NCBI GenBank assembly: GCA_027186245.1
Contig: CP114490.1
Location: 6,146,501-6,210,500 of the forward strand
DNA from: Coriaria nepalensis
Taxonomy: Eukaryota; Streptophyta; Magnoliopsida; Cucurbitales; Coriariaceae
Direction of reading: 5' to 3'
DNA length: 64,000 nt
Made by a program: the position numbers and the translations under genes. The notes under the pieces are model-generated. The model was not told where the DNA came from. It worked only from the letters and a program-made list of their open reading frames with translations, and ran no database searches. The stretch's first letter is position 1; each line of letters starts with the position of its first letter. Positions 25,081-38,300 of the stretch are shown here, piece by piece.

Positions 25081-26640
25081 GGAAAACAAATGCACACGTT
25101 TACTTCAAAGATCATTAGAATGTTTTGCCCAAAAGTTGTGTTTGAAATACGAAAGTAGATTTCATTCGAACCTCATTCAAATGGTTGGGTGGCTTCAGGA
25201 GACTTATTGAAATGATTTTTTGGTGAAATAAATGCACATGTGTCCTTCAAAGGTCTTTAGCAAGTTATGCACAAAATTTGTGTTTGATATGTGAAAATAG
25301 AATTCGTCGGAACCTCATTCATATTATTTAGTGGCTTGAAGAGACTCATTGATTTGAGTTTCAGGAAAAGAAATGCACACGTTTACTTCAAAGATCATTA
25401 GGATGTTTTGCCTGAAACTTGTGTGTGAAATACGAAAGTATACTTCATTCGAACCTCATTCAAAATGGTTTAGTGGCTTCAGGAGACTCGTTGAAATGAT
25501 TTTCGGGTGAAATAAATTCACATGTGTCCTTCACAGATCACTAGCAAGTTATACACAAAATTTGTGTTTGATGTGCGATAATAGAATTAGTTGGAACCTC
25601 ATTCATATGATTTAGTGGCTAGAGGAAACTCATTGATTTGAGTTTCAGGTAAAACAAATGCACACGTTTACTAAAAAGATCATTAGAATGTTTTGCCGGA
25701 AACTTGTGTCTGAAATATGAAAGTAGACTTCATTCGAACCTCTATCAAATGGTTTAGTGGCTTCAGGAGACTTATTGAATGCTTTTCGGGTGAAATAAAT
25801 GCACATGTGTCCTTCAAAGATCAGTTGCAAGTAATGCAGAAAATTTGTGTTTGATGTGCGAAAATAGAATTCATCGAAACCTCATTCATATGATTTAGTA
25901 GCTAGAGGAGACTCATTGATTTGAGTTTCAGGTAAAACAAGTGCACACATTTACTACAAAGATCATTTGAATGTTTTGCCCGAAACTTTTGTTTGAAATA
26001 CGAAAGTAGACTTCATTCGAACCTCGTTCAAATGGTTGAGTGGCTTCAGGAGACTTATTGAAATGATTTTCAGGTGAAATAAATGCGCATGTGTCCTTCA
26101 AAGATGACTAGCAAGTTATGCACACAATTTGTGTTTGATGTGCGATAATAGAATTCGTCGGAACCTCATTCATATTATTTAGTGGCTTGAGGAGACTCAT
26201 TGACTTGAGTTTAACGTAAAACAGATGCACACGTTTACTTCAAAGATCATTAGAATGTTTTGCGTGAAACTTGTGTCTGAAATACGAAAGTAGACTTCAT
26301 TCGAACCTCATTCAAAATGGTTTAGTGGCTTCAGGAGACTTATTGAAATGATTTTCAGGTGAACTAAATGCACATGTGTCCTTCAAAGGTCACTTGCAAG
26401 TTATGCACAAAATTTGTGTTTGATGTGCGATAATAGAATTAGTTGGAACCTCATTCATATGATTTAGTGGCTAGAGGAGACTCATTGATTTGAGTTTCCG
26501 GTAAAACAAGTGCACACATTTACTACAAAGATCATTAGAAATGTTTTGCCCGAAACTTTTGTTTGAAATACGAAATTAGACTTCATTCGAAGCTCATCCA
26601 AATGGTTGAGTGGCTTCAGGAGACTTATTGAAATGATTTT
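25081..26640 (+). repeat. Divergent satellite segment shared with 47177-48410 about 22.1 kb away
   Basis: Private marks shared by both places are ggttgggtggcttc, gataatagaattagttgg, gatttagtggctagagg, tactaaaaagatcatt, cttattgaatgctttt, ttttgcgtgaaac and gtgaactaaatgc. The lag is 22087 bp up to about 25860, then 21803 (one 284-bp dimer, about 25.86-26.14 kb, is absent from the right copy), then 21779 after a further 25-bp loss and 1-bp gain. The segment also holds the rare A variant cctctatcaaatgg at 25738, otherwise seen only at 61-64 kb. Confidence 0.87.
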
Positions 26641-29600
26641 CAGGTGAAATAAATGCTTATGTGCCCTTCAAAGATGTCTAGAAAGTTATGAACAAAATTT
26701 GTGTTTGATTTGCGATAATAGAATTCGTCGGAACCTCATTCATATGATTTAGTGGCTTGAAGAGTCTCATTGATTTGAGTTTCAGGTAAAACAAATGCAC
26801 ACATTTACTACAAAGATCATTAGAATGTTTTGCCCGAAACTTGTGTTTGGAATACGAAAGTAGACTTCATTCGAACCTCATTCAAATGGTTGAGTGGCTT
26901 CAGGAGACTTATTGAAATGGTTTTCAGGTGAAATAAATGCACATGTGTCCTTCAAAGATCACTAGCAAGTTATGCACAAAATTTGTGTTTGATATGCGAA
27001 AATAGAATTCGTCGGAACCTCATTCATATTATTTAGTGGCTTGAAGAGTCTCTTTGATTTGAGTTTCAGGTAAAACAAATGCACAGGTTTACTTCAAAGA
27101 TCATTAGAATGTTTTGCCTGAAACTTGTGTCTGAAATACGAAAGTAGACTTCATTCGAACCTCATTCAAATGGTTGAGTGGCTTCAGGAGACTTATTGAA
27201 ATGATTTTCAGGTGAAATAAATGCTTATGTGCCCTTCAAAGATCACTAGCAAGTTATGCACAAAATTTGTGTTTGATGTGCGAAAATAAAATTCGTCGGA
27301 ACCTCATTCATATTATTTCGTGGCTTGAAGAGACTCATTGTTTTGAGTTTCAGGTAAAACAAATTCACACGTTTACTTCAAAGATCATTAGAATGTTATG
27401 TCCAAAACTTGTGTCAGAAATACAAAAGTAGACTTCATTCAAACCTCATTCAAGTGGTTGAGTGGCTTCAGGAGACTTATTGAAATGATTTTCAGGTGAA
27501 ATAAATGCACATGTGTCCTTCAAAGATCACTAGCAAGTTATGCACAAAATTTGTGTTTGATATGCGAAAATAGAATTCGTCGGAACCTCATTCATATTAT
27601 TTAGTGGCTTGAAGAGTCTCATTGATTTGAGTTTCAGGTAAAACAAATGCACACGTTTCCTACAAAGATCATTAGAATGTTTTGCCTGAAACTTCTGTCT
27701 GAAATACGAAAGTAGACTTCAGTCGAACCTCATTTAAAATAGTTTAGTGGCTTCAGGAGACTTATTGAAATGATTTTCAGGAGAAATAAATGCACATGTG
27801 TCCTTCAAAGATCATTAGAAAGTTATGCACAAAATTTGTGTTTGATGTGCGAAAATAGAATTCGTCGGAATCTCAGTCATATTATTTAGTGGCTTGAAGA
27901 GTTTCATTGATTTGACTTTCAGGTAAATCAAATGCACACGTTTACTATAGAGATCATTAGAATGTTTTGCCTAAAACTTGTGTCTGATATACAAAAGTAG
28001 ACTTCATTCGAACCTCGTTCAAATGGTTGAGTGGCTTCAGGAGACTTATTGAAATGATTTTCAGGTGAAATAAATGCACATGTGTCCTTAAAAGATCACT
28101 AGCAAGTTGTGCACAAAATTTGTGATTGATATGCGAAAATAGAATTCGTCGGAACCTCATTCATATTATTTAGTGGCTTGAAGAGACTCATTGATTTGAG
28201 TTTCAGGAAAACAAATGCACACGTTTACTTCAAAGATCATTAGAATGTTTTGCCTGAAACTTGTGTTTGAAATACGAAAGTAGACTTCATTCGAACCTCG
28301 TTCAAATGGTTGAGTGGCTTCAGGAGACTTATTGAAATGATTTTCAGGTGAAATAAATGCACATGTGTCCTTCAAAGATCACTAGCAAGTTATGCACAAA
28401 ATTTGTGTTTGATATGCGAAAATAGAATTCGTCGGAACCTCATTCATATTATTTAGTGGCTTGAAGAGTCTCATTGATTTGAGTTTCAGGTAAAACAAAT
28501 GCACAGGTTTACTTCAAAGATCATTAGAATGTTTTGCCTGAAACTTGGGTCTGAAATACGAAAGTAGACTTCATTCGAACCTCATTCAAATGGTTGAGTG
28601 GCTTCAGGAGACTTATTGAAATGATTTTCAGGCGAAATAAATGCACATGTGTCCTTCAAAGATCACTAGCAAGTTATGCACAAAATTTGTGTTTGATGTG
28701 CGAAAATAGAATTCATCGGAATCTCAGTCATATTATTTAGTGGCTTGAAGAGTCTCATTGATTTGACTTTCAAGTAAATCAAATGCATGCACACGTTTAC
28801 TATAGAGATCATTAGAATGTTTTGCCTGAAATTTGTGTCTGATATACAAAAGTAGACTTCATTCGAACCTCATTCAAATGGTTGAGTGGCTTCAAGAGAC
28901 TTATTGAAATGGTTTTCAGGTGAAATAAATGCATATGTGTCCTTCAAAGATGACTAGCAAGTTATGCACAAAATTTGTGTTTGATATGCGAAAATAGAAT
29001 TCATCGGAACCTCATTCATATTATTTAGTGGCTTGAAGAGACTCATTGATTTGAGTTTCAGGAAAACAAATGCACAGGTTTACTTCAAAGATCATTAGAA
29101 TGTTTTGCCTAAAACATGTGTTTGAAATACGAAAGTAGACTTCATTCGAACCTCATTCAGATGGTTGAGTGGCTTCAGGAGACTTATTGGAATGATTTTC
29201 AGGTGAAATAAATGCACATGTGTCCTTCAAAGATCACTAGCAAGTTATGCACAAAATTTGTGTTTGATATGCGAAAATAGAATTCGTCGGAACCTCATTC
29301 ATATTATTTAGTGGCTTGAAGAGTCTCTTTGATTTGAGTTTCAGGTAAAACAAATGCACAGGTTTACTTCAAAGATCATTAGAATGTTTTGCCTGAAACT
29401 TGTGTCTGAAATACGAAAGTAGACTTCATTCGAACCTCATTCAAATGGTTGAATGGCTTCAGGAGACTTATTGAAATGATTTTCAGGTGAAATAAATGCA
29501 CATGTGTCCTTCAAAGATCACTAGCAAGTTATGCACAAAATTTGTGTTTGATGTGCGAAAATAAAATTCGTCGGAACCTCATTCATATTATTTCGTGGCT

Positions 29601-32347
29601 TGAAGAGACTCATTGTTTTGAGTTTCAGGTAAAACAAATTAACACGTTTACTTCAAAGATCATTAGAATGTTATGTCCAAAACTTGTGTCAGAAATACGA
29701 AAGTAGACTTCATTCGAACCTCATTCAAATGGTTGAATGGCTTCAGGAGACTTATTGAAATGATTTTCAGGTGAAATAAATGCACATGTGTCCTTCAAAG
29801 ATCACTAGCAAGTTATGCACAAAATTTGTGTTTGATGTGCGAAAATAAAATTCGTCGGAACCTCATTCATATTATTTCGTGGCTTGAAGAGACTCATTGT
29901 TTTGAGTTTCAGGTAAAACAAATTAACACGTTTACTTCAAAGATCATTAGAATGTTATGTCCAAAACTTGTGTCAGAAATACGAAAGTAGACTTCATTCA
30001 AACCTCATTCAAGTGGTTGAGTGGCTTCAGGAGACTTATTGAAATGATTTTCAGGTGAAATAAATGCACATGTGTCCTTCAAAGATCACTAGCAAGTTAT
30101 GCACAAAATTTGTGTTTGATATGCGAAAATAGAATTCGTCGGAACCTCATTCATATTATTTAGTGGCTTGAAGAGTCTCATTGATTTGAGTTTCAGGTAA
30201 AACAAATGCACACGTTTACTACAAAGATCATTAGAATGTTTTGCCTGAAACTTCTGTCTGAAATACGAAAGTAGACTTCAGTCGAACCTCATTTAAGATA
30301 GTTTAGTGGCTTCAGGAGACTTATTGAAATGATTTTCAGGAGAAATAAATGCACATGTGTCCTTCAAAGATCATTAGAAAGTTATGGACAAAATTTGTGT
30401 TTGATGTGCGAAAATAGAATTCGTCGGAATCTCAGTCATATTATTTAGTGGCTTGAAGTGTCTCATTGATTTGACTTTCAGGTAAATCAAATGCACACGT
30501 TTACTATAGAGATCATTAGAATGTTTTGCCTAAAACTTGTGTCTGATATACAAAAGTAGACTTCATTCGAACCTCATTCAAATGGTTGAGTGGCTTCAGG
30601 AGACTTATTGAAATGATTTTCAGGTGAAATAAATGCACATGTGTCCTTCAAAGATCACTAGCAAGTTATGCACAAAATTTGTGTTTGATGTGCGAAAATA
30701 AAATTCGTCGGAACCTCATTCATATTATTTCGTGGCTTGAAGAGACTCATTGTTTTGAGTTTCAGGTAAAACAAATTAACACGTTTACTTCAAAGATCAT
30801 TAGAATGTTATGTCCAAAACTTGTGTCAGAAATACGAAAGTAGACTTCATTCAAACCTCATTCAAGTGGTTGAGTGGCTTCAGGAGACTTATTGAAATGA
30901 TTTTCAGGTGAAATAAATGCACATGTGTCCTTCAAAGATCACTAGCAAGTTATGCACAAAATTTGTGTTTGATATGCGAAAATAGAATTCGTCGGAACCT
31001 CATTCATATTATTTAGTGGCTTGAAGAGTCTCATTGATTTGAGTTTCAGGTAAAACAAATGCACACGTTTCCTACAAAGATCATTAGAATGTTTTGCCTG
31101 AAACTTCTGTCTGAAATACGAAAGTAGACTTCAGTCGAACCTCATTTAAAATAGTTTAGTGGCTTCAGGAGACTTATTGAAATGATTTTCAGGAGAAATA
31201 AATGCACATGTGTCCTTCAAAGATCATTAGAAAGTTATGGACAAAATTTGTGTTTGATGTGCGAAAATAGAATTCGTCGGAACCTCATTCATATTATTTA
31301 GTGGCTTGAAGAGACTCATTGATTTGAGTTTCAGGAAAACAAATGCACAGGTTTACTTCAAAGATCATTAGAATGTTTTGCCTGAAACTTGTGTTTGAAA
31401 TACGAATGTAGACTTCATTCGAACCTCATTCAGATGGTTGAGTGGCTTCAGGAGACTTATTGAAATGATTTTCAGGTGAAATAAATGCACATGTGTTCTT
31501 CAAAGATCACTAGCAAGTTATGCACAAAATTTGTGTTTGATATGCGAAAATAGAATTCGTCGGAACCTCATTCATATTATTTAGTGGCTTGAAGAGTCTC
31601 ATTGATTTGAGTTTCAGGTAAAACAAATGCACAGGTTTACTTCAAAGATCATTAGAATGTTTTGCCTGAAACTTGTGTCTGAAATACGAAAGTAGACTTC
31701 ATTCGAACCTCATTCAAATGGTTGAGTGGCTTCAGGAGACTTATTGAAATGATTTTCAGGTGAAATAAATGCACATGTGTCCTTCAAAGATCACTAGCAA
31801 GTTATGCACAAAATTTGTGTTTGATGTGCGAAAATAAAATTCGTCGGAACCTCATTCATATTATTTCGTGGCTTGAAGAGACTCATTGTTTTGAGTTTCA
31901 GGTAAAACAAATTAACACGTTTACTTCAAAGATCATTAGAATGTTATGTCCAAAACTTGTTTCAGAAATACGAAAGTAGACTTCATTCAAACCTCATTCA
32001 AGTGGTTGAGTGGCTTCAGGAGACTTATTGAAATGATTTTCAGGTGAAATAAATGCACATGTGTCCTTCAAAGATCACTAGCAAGTTATGCACAAAATTT
32101 GTGTTTGATGTGCGAAAATAGAATTCGTCGGAACCTCATTCATATTATTTGGTGGCTTGAAGAGACTCATTGTTTTGAGTTTCAGGTAAAACAAATTCAC
32201 ACGTTTACTTCAAAGATCATTAGAATGTTATGTCCAAAACTTGTGTCAGAAATACGAAAGTAGACTTCATTCAAACCTCATTCAAGTGGTTGAGTGGCTT
32301 CAGGAAACACAAAATTTGTGTTTGATATGCGAAAATAGAATTCGTCG
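26641..32347 (+). repeat. Satellite block with 284-, 853- and ~2275-bp lags
   Basis: The B variant tatttcgtggcttgaag with cattgttttgag occurs at 27315, 29590, 29874, 30727 and 31863 (spacings 2275, 284, 853 and 1136). Region 29735-30423 matches 30588-31276 at lag 853 (six monomers); marks include ttcaaacctcattcaagtgg and caggagaaataaatgc. About 29.42-29.70 and 29.70-29.98 kb are tandem near-identical dimers. The block ends at a deletion monomer at 32273-32347. Confidence 0.82.
32273..32347 (+). repeat. Truncated A monomer, 75 bp in place of 142 (67-bp deletion)
   Basis: The monomer begins normally (caaacctcattcaagtgg, ggcttcagg) and then runs directly into aaacacaaaatttgtg, skipping the segment that normally carries gacttattgaaatg through agcaagttatg. 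The next B monomer starts at 32348 in the usual form, so the dimer is shortened but A/B order is kept. The join has only a few bases of similarity (agga/acac), as in end-joining or slippage. Confidence 0.9.
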
Positions 32348-35300
32348 GAACCTCATTCATATTATTTAGTGGCTTGAAGAGTCTCATTGATTTGAGTTTC
32401 AGGTAAAACAAATGCACACGTTTACTACAAAGATCATTAGAATGTTTTGCCTGAAACTTCTGTCTGAAATACGAAAGTAGACTTCAGTCGAACCTCATTT
32501 AAAATAGTTTAGTGGCTTCAGGAGACTTATTGAAATGATTTTCAGGCGAAATAAATGCACATGTGTCCTTTAAAGATCAGTAGCAAGTTATGCACAAAAT
32601 TTGTGTTCGATGTGCGAAAATAGAATTCGTCGGAACCTCATTCATATTATTTAGTGGCTTTAAGAGGCTCATTGATTTGAGTTTCAGGAAAACAAATGCA
32701 CACGTTTATTTCAAAGATCATTAGGATATTTTGCCTGAACCTTGTGTCTGAAATCCGAAAGTAGACTTCATTCGAATCTCATTCAAATGGTTGAGTGGCT
32801 ACAGGAGACTTATTGAAATGATTTTCAGGTGAAATAAATGCACATGTGTCCTTCAAAGATCAGTCGAAAGTTATGCAAAAAATTTGTGTTTGATGTGCGA
32901 AAATAGAATTCGTCGGAACCTCATTCATATTATATAGAGGCTTGAAGAGTCTCATTGATTTGAGTTTCAGGTAAAACAAATGCACACGTTTACTTCAAAG
33001 ATTATTAGAATGTTATGCCCGAAACTTGTGTCTGAAATACGAAAGTAGACTTCGGTCGAACCTCATTCGAATTGTTTAGTTGCTTCAGGAGACTTATTGA
33101 AATGATTTTCAGGTGAAATAAATGCACATGTGTCCTTCAAAGATCATTAGCAAGTTATGCATAAAATTTGTGTTTGATGTGCGAAAATCGAATTCGTCGG
33201 AATCTCAGTCATATTATTTAGTGCCTTGAAGAGTCTCATTGATTTGACTTTGAGGTAAACAAATGCACAGGTTTACTTCAAAGATCATTAGGATATTTTG
33301 CCTGAACCTTGTGTCTGAAATCCGAAAGTAGACTTCATTCGAATCTCATTGAAATGGTTGAGTGGCTACAGGAGACTTATTGAAATGATTTTCAGGTGAA
33401 ATAAATGCACATGTGTCCTTCAAAGATCAGTTGAAAGTTATGCACAAAATTTGTGTTTGATGTGCGAAAATAGAATTCGTCGGAACCTCATTCATATTAT
33501 TTAGTGGCTTGAAGAGTCTCATTGATTTGAGTTTCAGGTAAAACAAATGCACACGTTTACATCAAAGATTATTAGAATGTTATGCCCGAAACTTGTGTCT
33601 GAAATACGAAAGTAGACTTCGGTCGAACCTCATTCAAATTGTTTTGTGGCTTCAGGAGACTTATTGAAATGATTTTCATCTGAAATAAATGCATATGTGT
33701 CCTTCAAAGATGACTAGCAAGTTATGCAAAAATTTGTGTTTGATATGCGAAAATAGAATTCGTCGGAACCTCATTCATATTATTTAGTAGCTTGAAGAGT
33801 CTCATTGATTTGAGTTTCAGGTAAAACAAATGCACACGTTTACTACAAAGATCATTAGAATGTTTTGCCTGAAACTTCTGTCTGAAATACGAAAGTAGAC
33901 TTCAGTCGAACCTCATTTAAAATAGTTTAGTGGCTTCAGGAGACTTACTGAAATGATTTTCAGGCGAAATAAATGCACATGTGTCCTTCAAAGATCATTA
34001 GCAAGTTATGCACAAAATTTGTGTTTGATGTGCGAAAATAGAATTCGTCGGAATCTCAGTCATATTATTTAGTGGCTTGAAGAGTCTCATTGATTTGACT
34101 TTCAGGTAAATCAAATGCACACGTTTACTATAGAGATCGTTAGAATGTTTTGCCTAAAACTTGTGTCTGATATACAAAAGTAGACTTCATTCGAACCTCA
34201 TTCAAATGGTTGAGTGGCTTCAGGAGACTTATTGAAATGATTTTCAGGTGAAATAAATGCACATGTGTCCTTTAAAGATCAGTAGCAAGTTATGCACAAA
34301 ATTTGTGTTCGATGTGCGAAAATAGAATTCGTCGGAACCTCATTCATATTATTTAGTGGCTTTAAGAGACTCATTGATTTGAGTTTCAGGAAAACAAATG
34401 CACACGTTTACTTCAAAGATCATTAGGATATTTTGCCTGAACCTTGTGTCTGAAATCCGAAAGTAGACTTCATTCGAATCTCATTCAAATGGTTGAGTGG
34501 CTACAGGAGACTTATTGAAATGATTTTCAGGTGAAATAAATGCACATGTGTCCTTCAAAGATCAGTTGAAAGTTATGCACAAAATTTGTGTTTGATGTGC
34601 GAAAATAGAATTCGTCGGAACCTCATTCATATTATTTAGTGGCTTGAAGAGTCTCATTGATTTGAGTTTCAGGTAAAACAAATGCACACGTTTACATCAA
34701 AGATTATTAGAATGTTATGCCCGAAACTTGTGTCTGAAATACGAAAGTAGACTTCGGTCGAACCTCATTCAAATTGTTTTGTGGCCTCAGGAGACTTATT
34801 GAAATGATTTTCAGGCGAAATAAATGGACATGTGTCCTTCAAAGATCACTAGCAAGTTATGCACAAAATTTGTGTTTGATGTGCGAAGATAGAATTCATC
34901 GGAAACTCATTCATATTATTTGGTGGCTTGAAGAGACTCATTGATTTGAGTTTCAGGTAAAACAAATGCACACGTTTACATCAAAGATTATTAGAATGTT
35001 ATGCCCGAAACTTGTGTCTGAAATACGAAAGTAGACTTCGGTCGAACCTCATTCAAATTGTTTTGTGGCTTCAGGAGACTTATTGAAATGATTTTCAGGC
35101 GAAATAAATGGACATGTGTCCTTCAAAGATCACTAGCAAGTTATGCACAAAATTTGTGTTTGATGTGCGAAGATAGAATTCATCGGAAACTCATTCATAT
35201 TATTTGGTGGCTTGAAGAGACTCATTGATTTGAGTTTCAGGTAAAACAAATTCACACGTTTACATCAAAGATTATTAGAATGTTATGCCCGAAACTTGTG

Positions 35301-38300
35301 TCTGAAATACGAAAGTAGACTTCGGTCGAACCTCATTCAGATTGTTTTGTGGCTTCAGGAGACTTATTGAAATGATTTTCAGGCGAGATAAATGGACATG
35401 TGTCCTTCAAAGATCACTAGCAAGTTATGCACAAAATTTGTGTTTGATATGCGAAAATAGAATTCGTCGGAACCTCATTCATATTATTTAGTGGCTTGAA
35501 GAGTCCCATTGATTTGAGTTTCAGGTAAAACAAATGCACACGTTTACTACAAAGATCATTAGAATGTTTTGCCTGAAACTTTTGTCTAAAATACGAAAGT
35601 AGACTTCATTCGAACCACATTCAAAATGGTTTAGTGGCTTCAGGAGACTAATTGAAATGATTTTCAGGTGAAATAAATGCACTTGTGTCCTTCAAAGATC
35701 AGTAGCAAGGTATGCACAAAATTTGTGTTTGATGTGCGAAAATAGAATTCGTCGGAACCTCATTCATATTATATAGAGGCTTGAAGAGTCTCATTGATTT
35801 GAGTTTCAGGTAAAACAAATGCACACGTTTACTTCAAAGATTATTAGAATGGTTTGCCTGAAAATTGTGTCTGAGATACGAAAGTAGACTTCGGTCGAAC
35901 CTCATTCAAATTGTTTAGTGGCTTCAGGAGACTTATTGAGATGATTTTCAGGTGAAATAAATGCACATGTGTCCTTCAAGGATCATTAGCAAGTTATGCA
36001 CAAAATTTGTGTTTGATGTGCGAAAATAGAATTCGCTAGAATCTCAGTCATATTATTTAGTGGCTTGAAGGGTCTCATTGATTTGACTTTCAGGTAAATC
36101 AAATGCACACGTTTACTACTGAGATCATTGGAATGTTTTGCCTGAAACTTGTGTCTGATATACAAAAGTAGACTTCATTCGAACCTCATTCAAATGGTTG
36201 AGTGGCTTCAGGAGACTTATTGAAATGATTTTCAGGTGAAATAAATGCACTTGTGTCCTTCAAAGATCAGTAGCAAGTTATGCACAAAATTTGTGTTTGA
36301 TGTGCGAAAATAGAATTCGTCGGAACCTCATTCATATTATTTAGTGGTTTGAAGAGTCTTATTGATTTGAGTTTCAGGTAAAACAAATGCACACGTTTAC
36401 TTCAAAGATTATTAGAATGGTTTGCCCGAAAATTGTGTCTGATATACGAAAGTAGACTTCGGTCGAACCTCATTCAAATTGTTTAGTGGCTTCAGGAGAC
36501 TTATTGAAATGATTTTCAGGTGAAATAAATGCACATGTGTCCTTCAAAGATCATTAGCAAGTTATGCACAGAATTTGTGTTTGATGTGCGAAAATAGAAT
36601 TCGTCGGAACCTCATTCATATTATTTAGTGGCTTGAAGAGACTCATTGATTTGAGTTTCAGGAAAACAAATGCACAGGTTTACTACAAAGATGATTAGAA
36701 TGTTTTGCCTGAAACTTGTGTTTGAAATACGAAAGTAGACTTCATTCGAACCTCATTCAAAATGGTTTAGTGGCTTCAGGAGACTTATTGAAATGATTTT
36801 CAGGTGAAATAAATTCACATGTGTCCTTCAAAGATCATTAGCAAGTTATGCACAAAATTTGTGTTTGATGTGCCAAAATAGAATTCGTCGGAACTTCATT
36901 CATATTATTTAGTGGCTTGAAGAGACTCATTGATTTGAGTTTCAGGAAAACAAATGCACAGGTTTACTACAAAGATCCTTAGAATGTTTTGCCTGAAACT
37001 TGTGTTTGAAATACGAAAGTAGACTTCATTCGAACCTCATTCAAATGGTTTAGTGGCTTCAGGAGACTTATTGAAATGATTTTCAGGCGAAATAAATGCA
37101 CATGTGTCCTTCAAATATCACTAGCAAGTTATGCACAAAATTTGTGTTTGATATGCGGAAATAGAATTCGTCTGAACCTCATTCATATTATTTAGTGGCT
37201 TGAAGAGTCTCATTGATTTGAGTTTCAGGTAAAATAAATGCACACGTTTACTACAAAGATCATTAGATTGTTTTGCCTGAAACTTCTGTCCGAAATACGA
37301 AAGTAGACTTTAGTCGAACCTCATTTAAAATGGTTGAGTGGCTTCAGGAGACTTATTGAAATGATTTTCAGTAGAAATAAATGCACATGTGTCCTTCGAA
37401 GATCATTAGCAAGTTATGCACAAAATTTGTGTTTGATGTGCGAAAATAGAATTCGTCGGAATCTCAGTCATATTATTTAGTTGCTTGAAGAGTCTCATTG
37501 ATTTCACTTTCAGGTAAATCAAATGCACACGTTTACTATAGAGATCATTAGAATGTTTTGCCTGAAATTTGTGTCTGATATACAAAAGTAGACTTCATTC
37601 GAACCTCATTCAAATGGTTGAGTGGCTTCAAGAGACTTATTGAAATGGTTTTCATCTGAAATAAATGCATATGTGTCCTTCAAAGATGACTAGCAAGTTA
37701 CCCACAAAATTTGTGTTTGATATGCGAAAATAGAATTCATCGGAACCTCATTCATATTATTTAGTGGCTTGAAGAGTCTTATTGATTTGAGTTTAAGGTA
37801 AAACAAATGCACACCTTTGCTACAAAGATTATTAGAATGTTTTGCCCGAAACTTGTGTTTGAAATACGAAAGTAGACTTCATTCGAACCTCATTCAAAAT
37901 GGTTTAGTGGCTTCAGGAGACTTATTGAAATGATTTTCAGGTGAAATAAATTCACATGTGTCCTTCAAAGATAATTAGCAAGTTATGCACAAAATTTGTG
38001 TTTGATGTGCGAAAATAGAATTCTTCGGAACCTCATTCATATTATTTAGTGGCTTTAAGAGACTCATTGATTTGAGTTTCAGGAAAACAAATGCACACGT
38101 TTACTTCAAAGATCATTAGGATATTTTGCCTGAAACTTGTGTCTGAAATACGAAAGTAGACTTCATTCGAATCTCATTCAAATGGTTGAGTGGCTACAGG
38201 AGACTTATTGAAATGATTTTCAGGTGAAATAAATGCACATGCGTCCTTCAAAGATCAGTCGAAAGTTATGCACAAAATTTGTGTTTGATGTGCGAAAATA

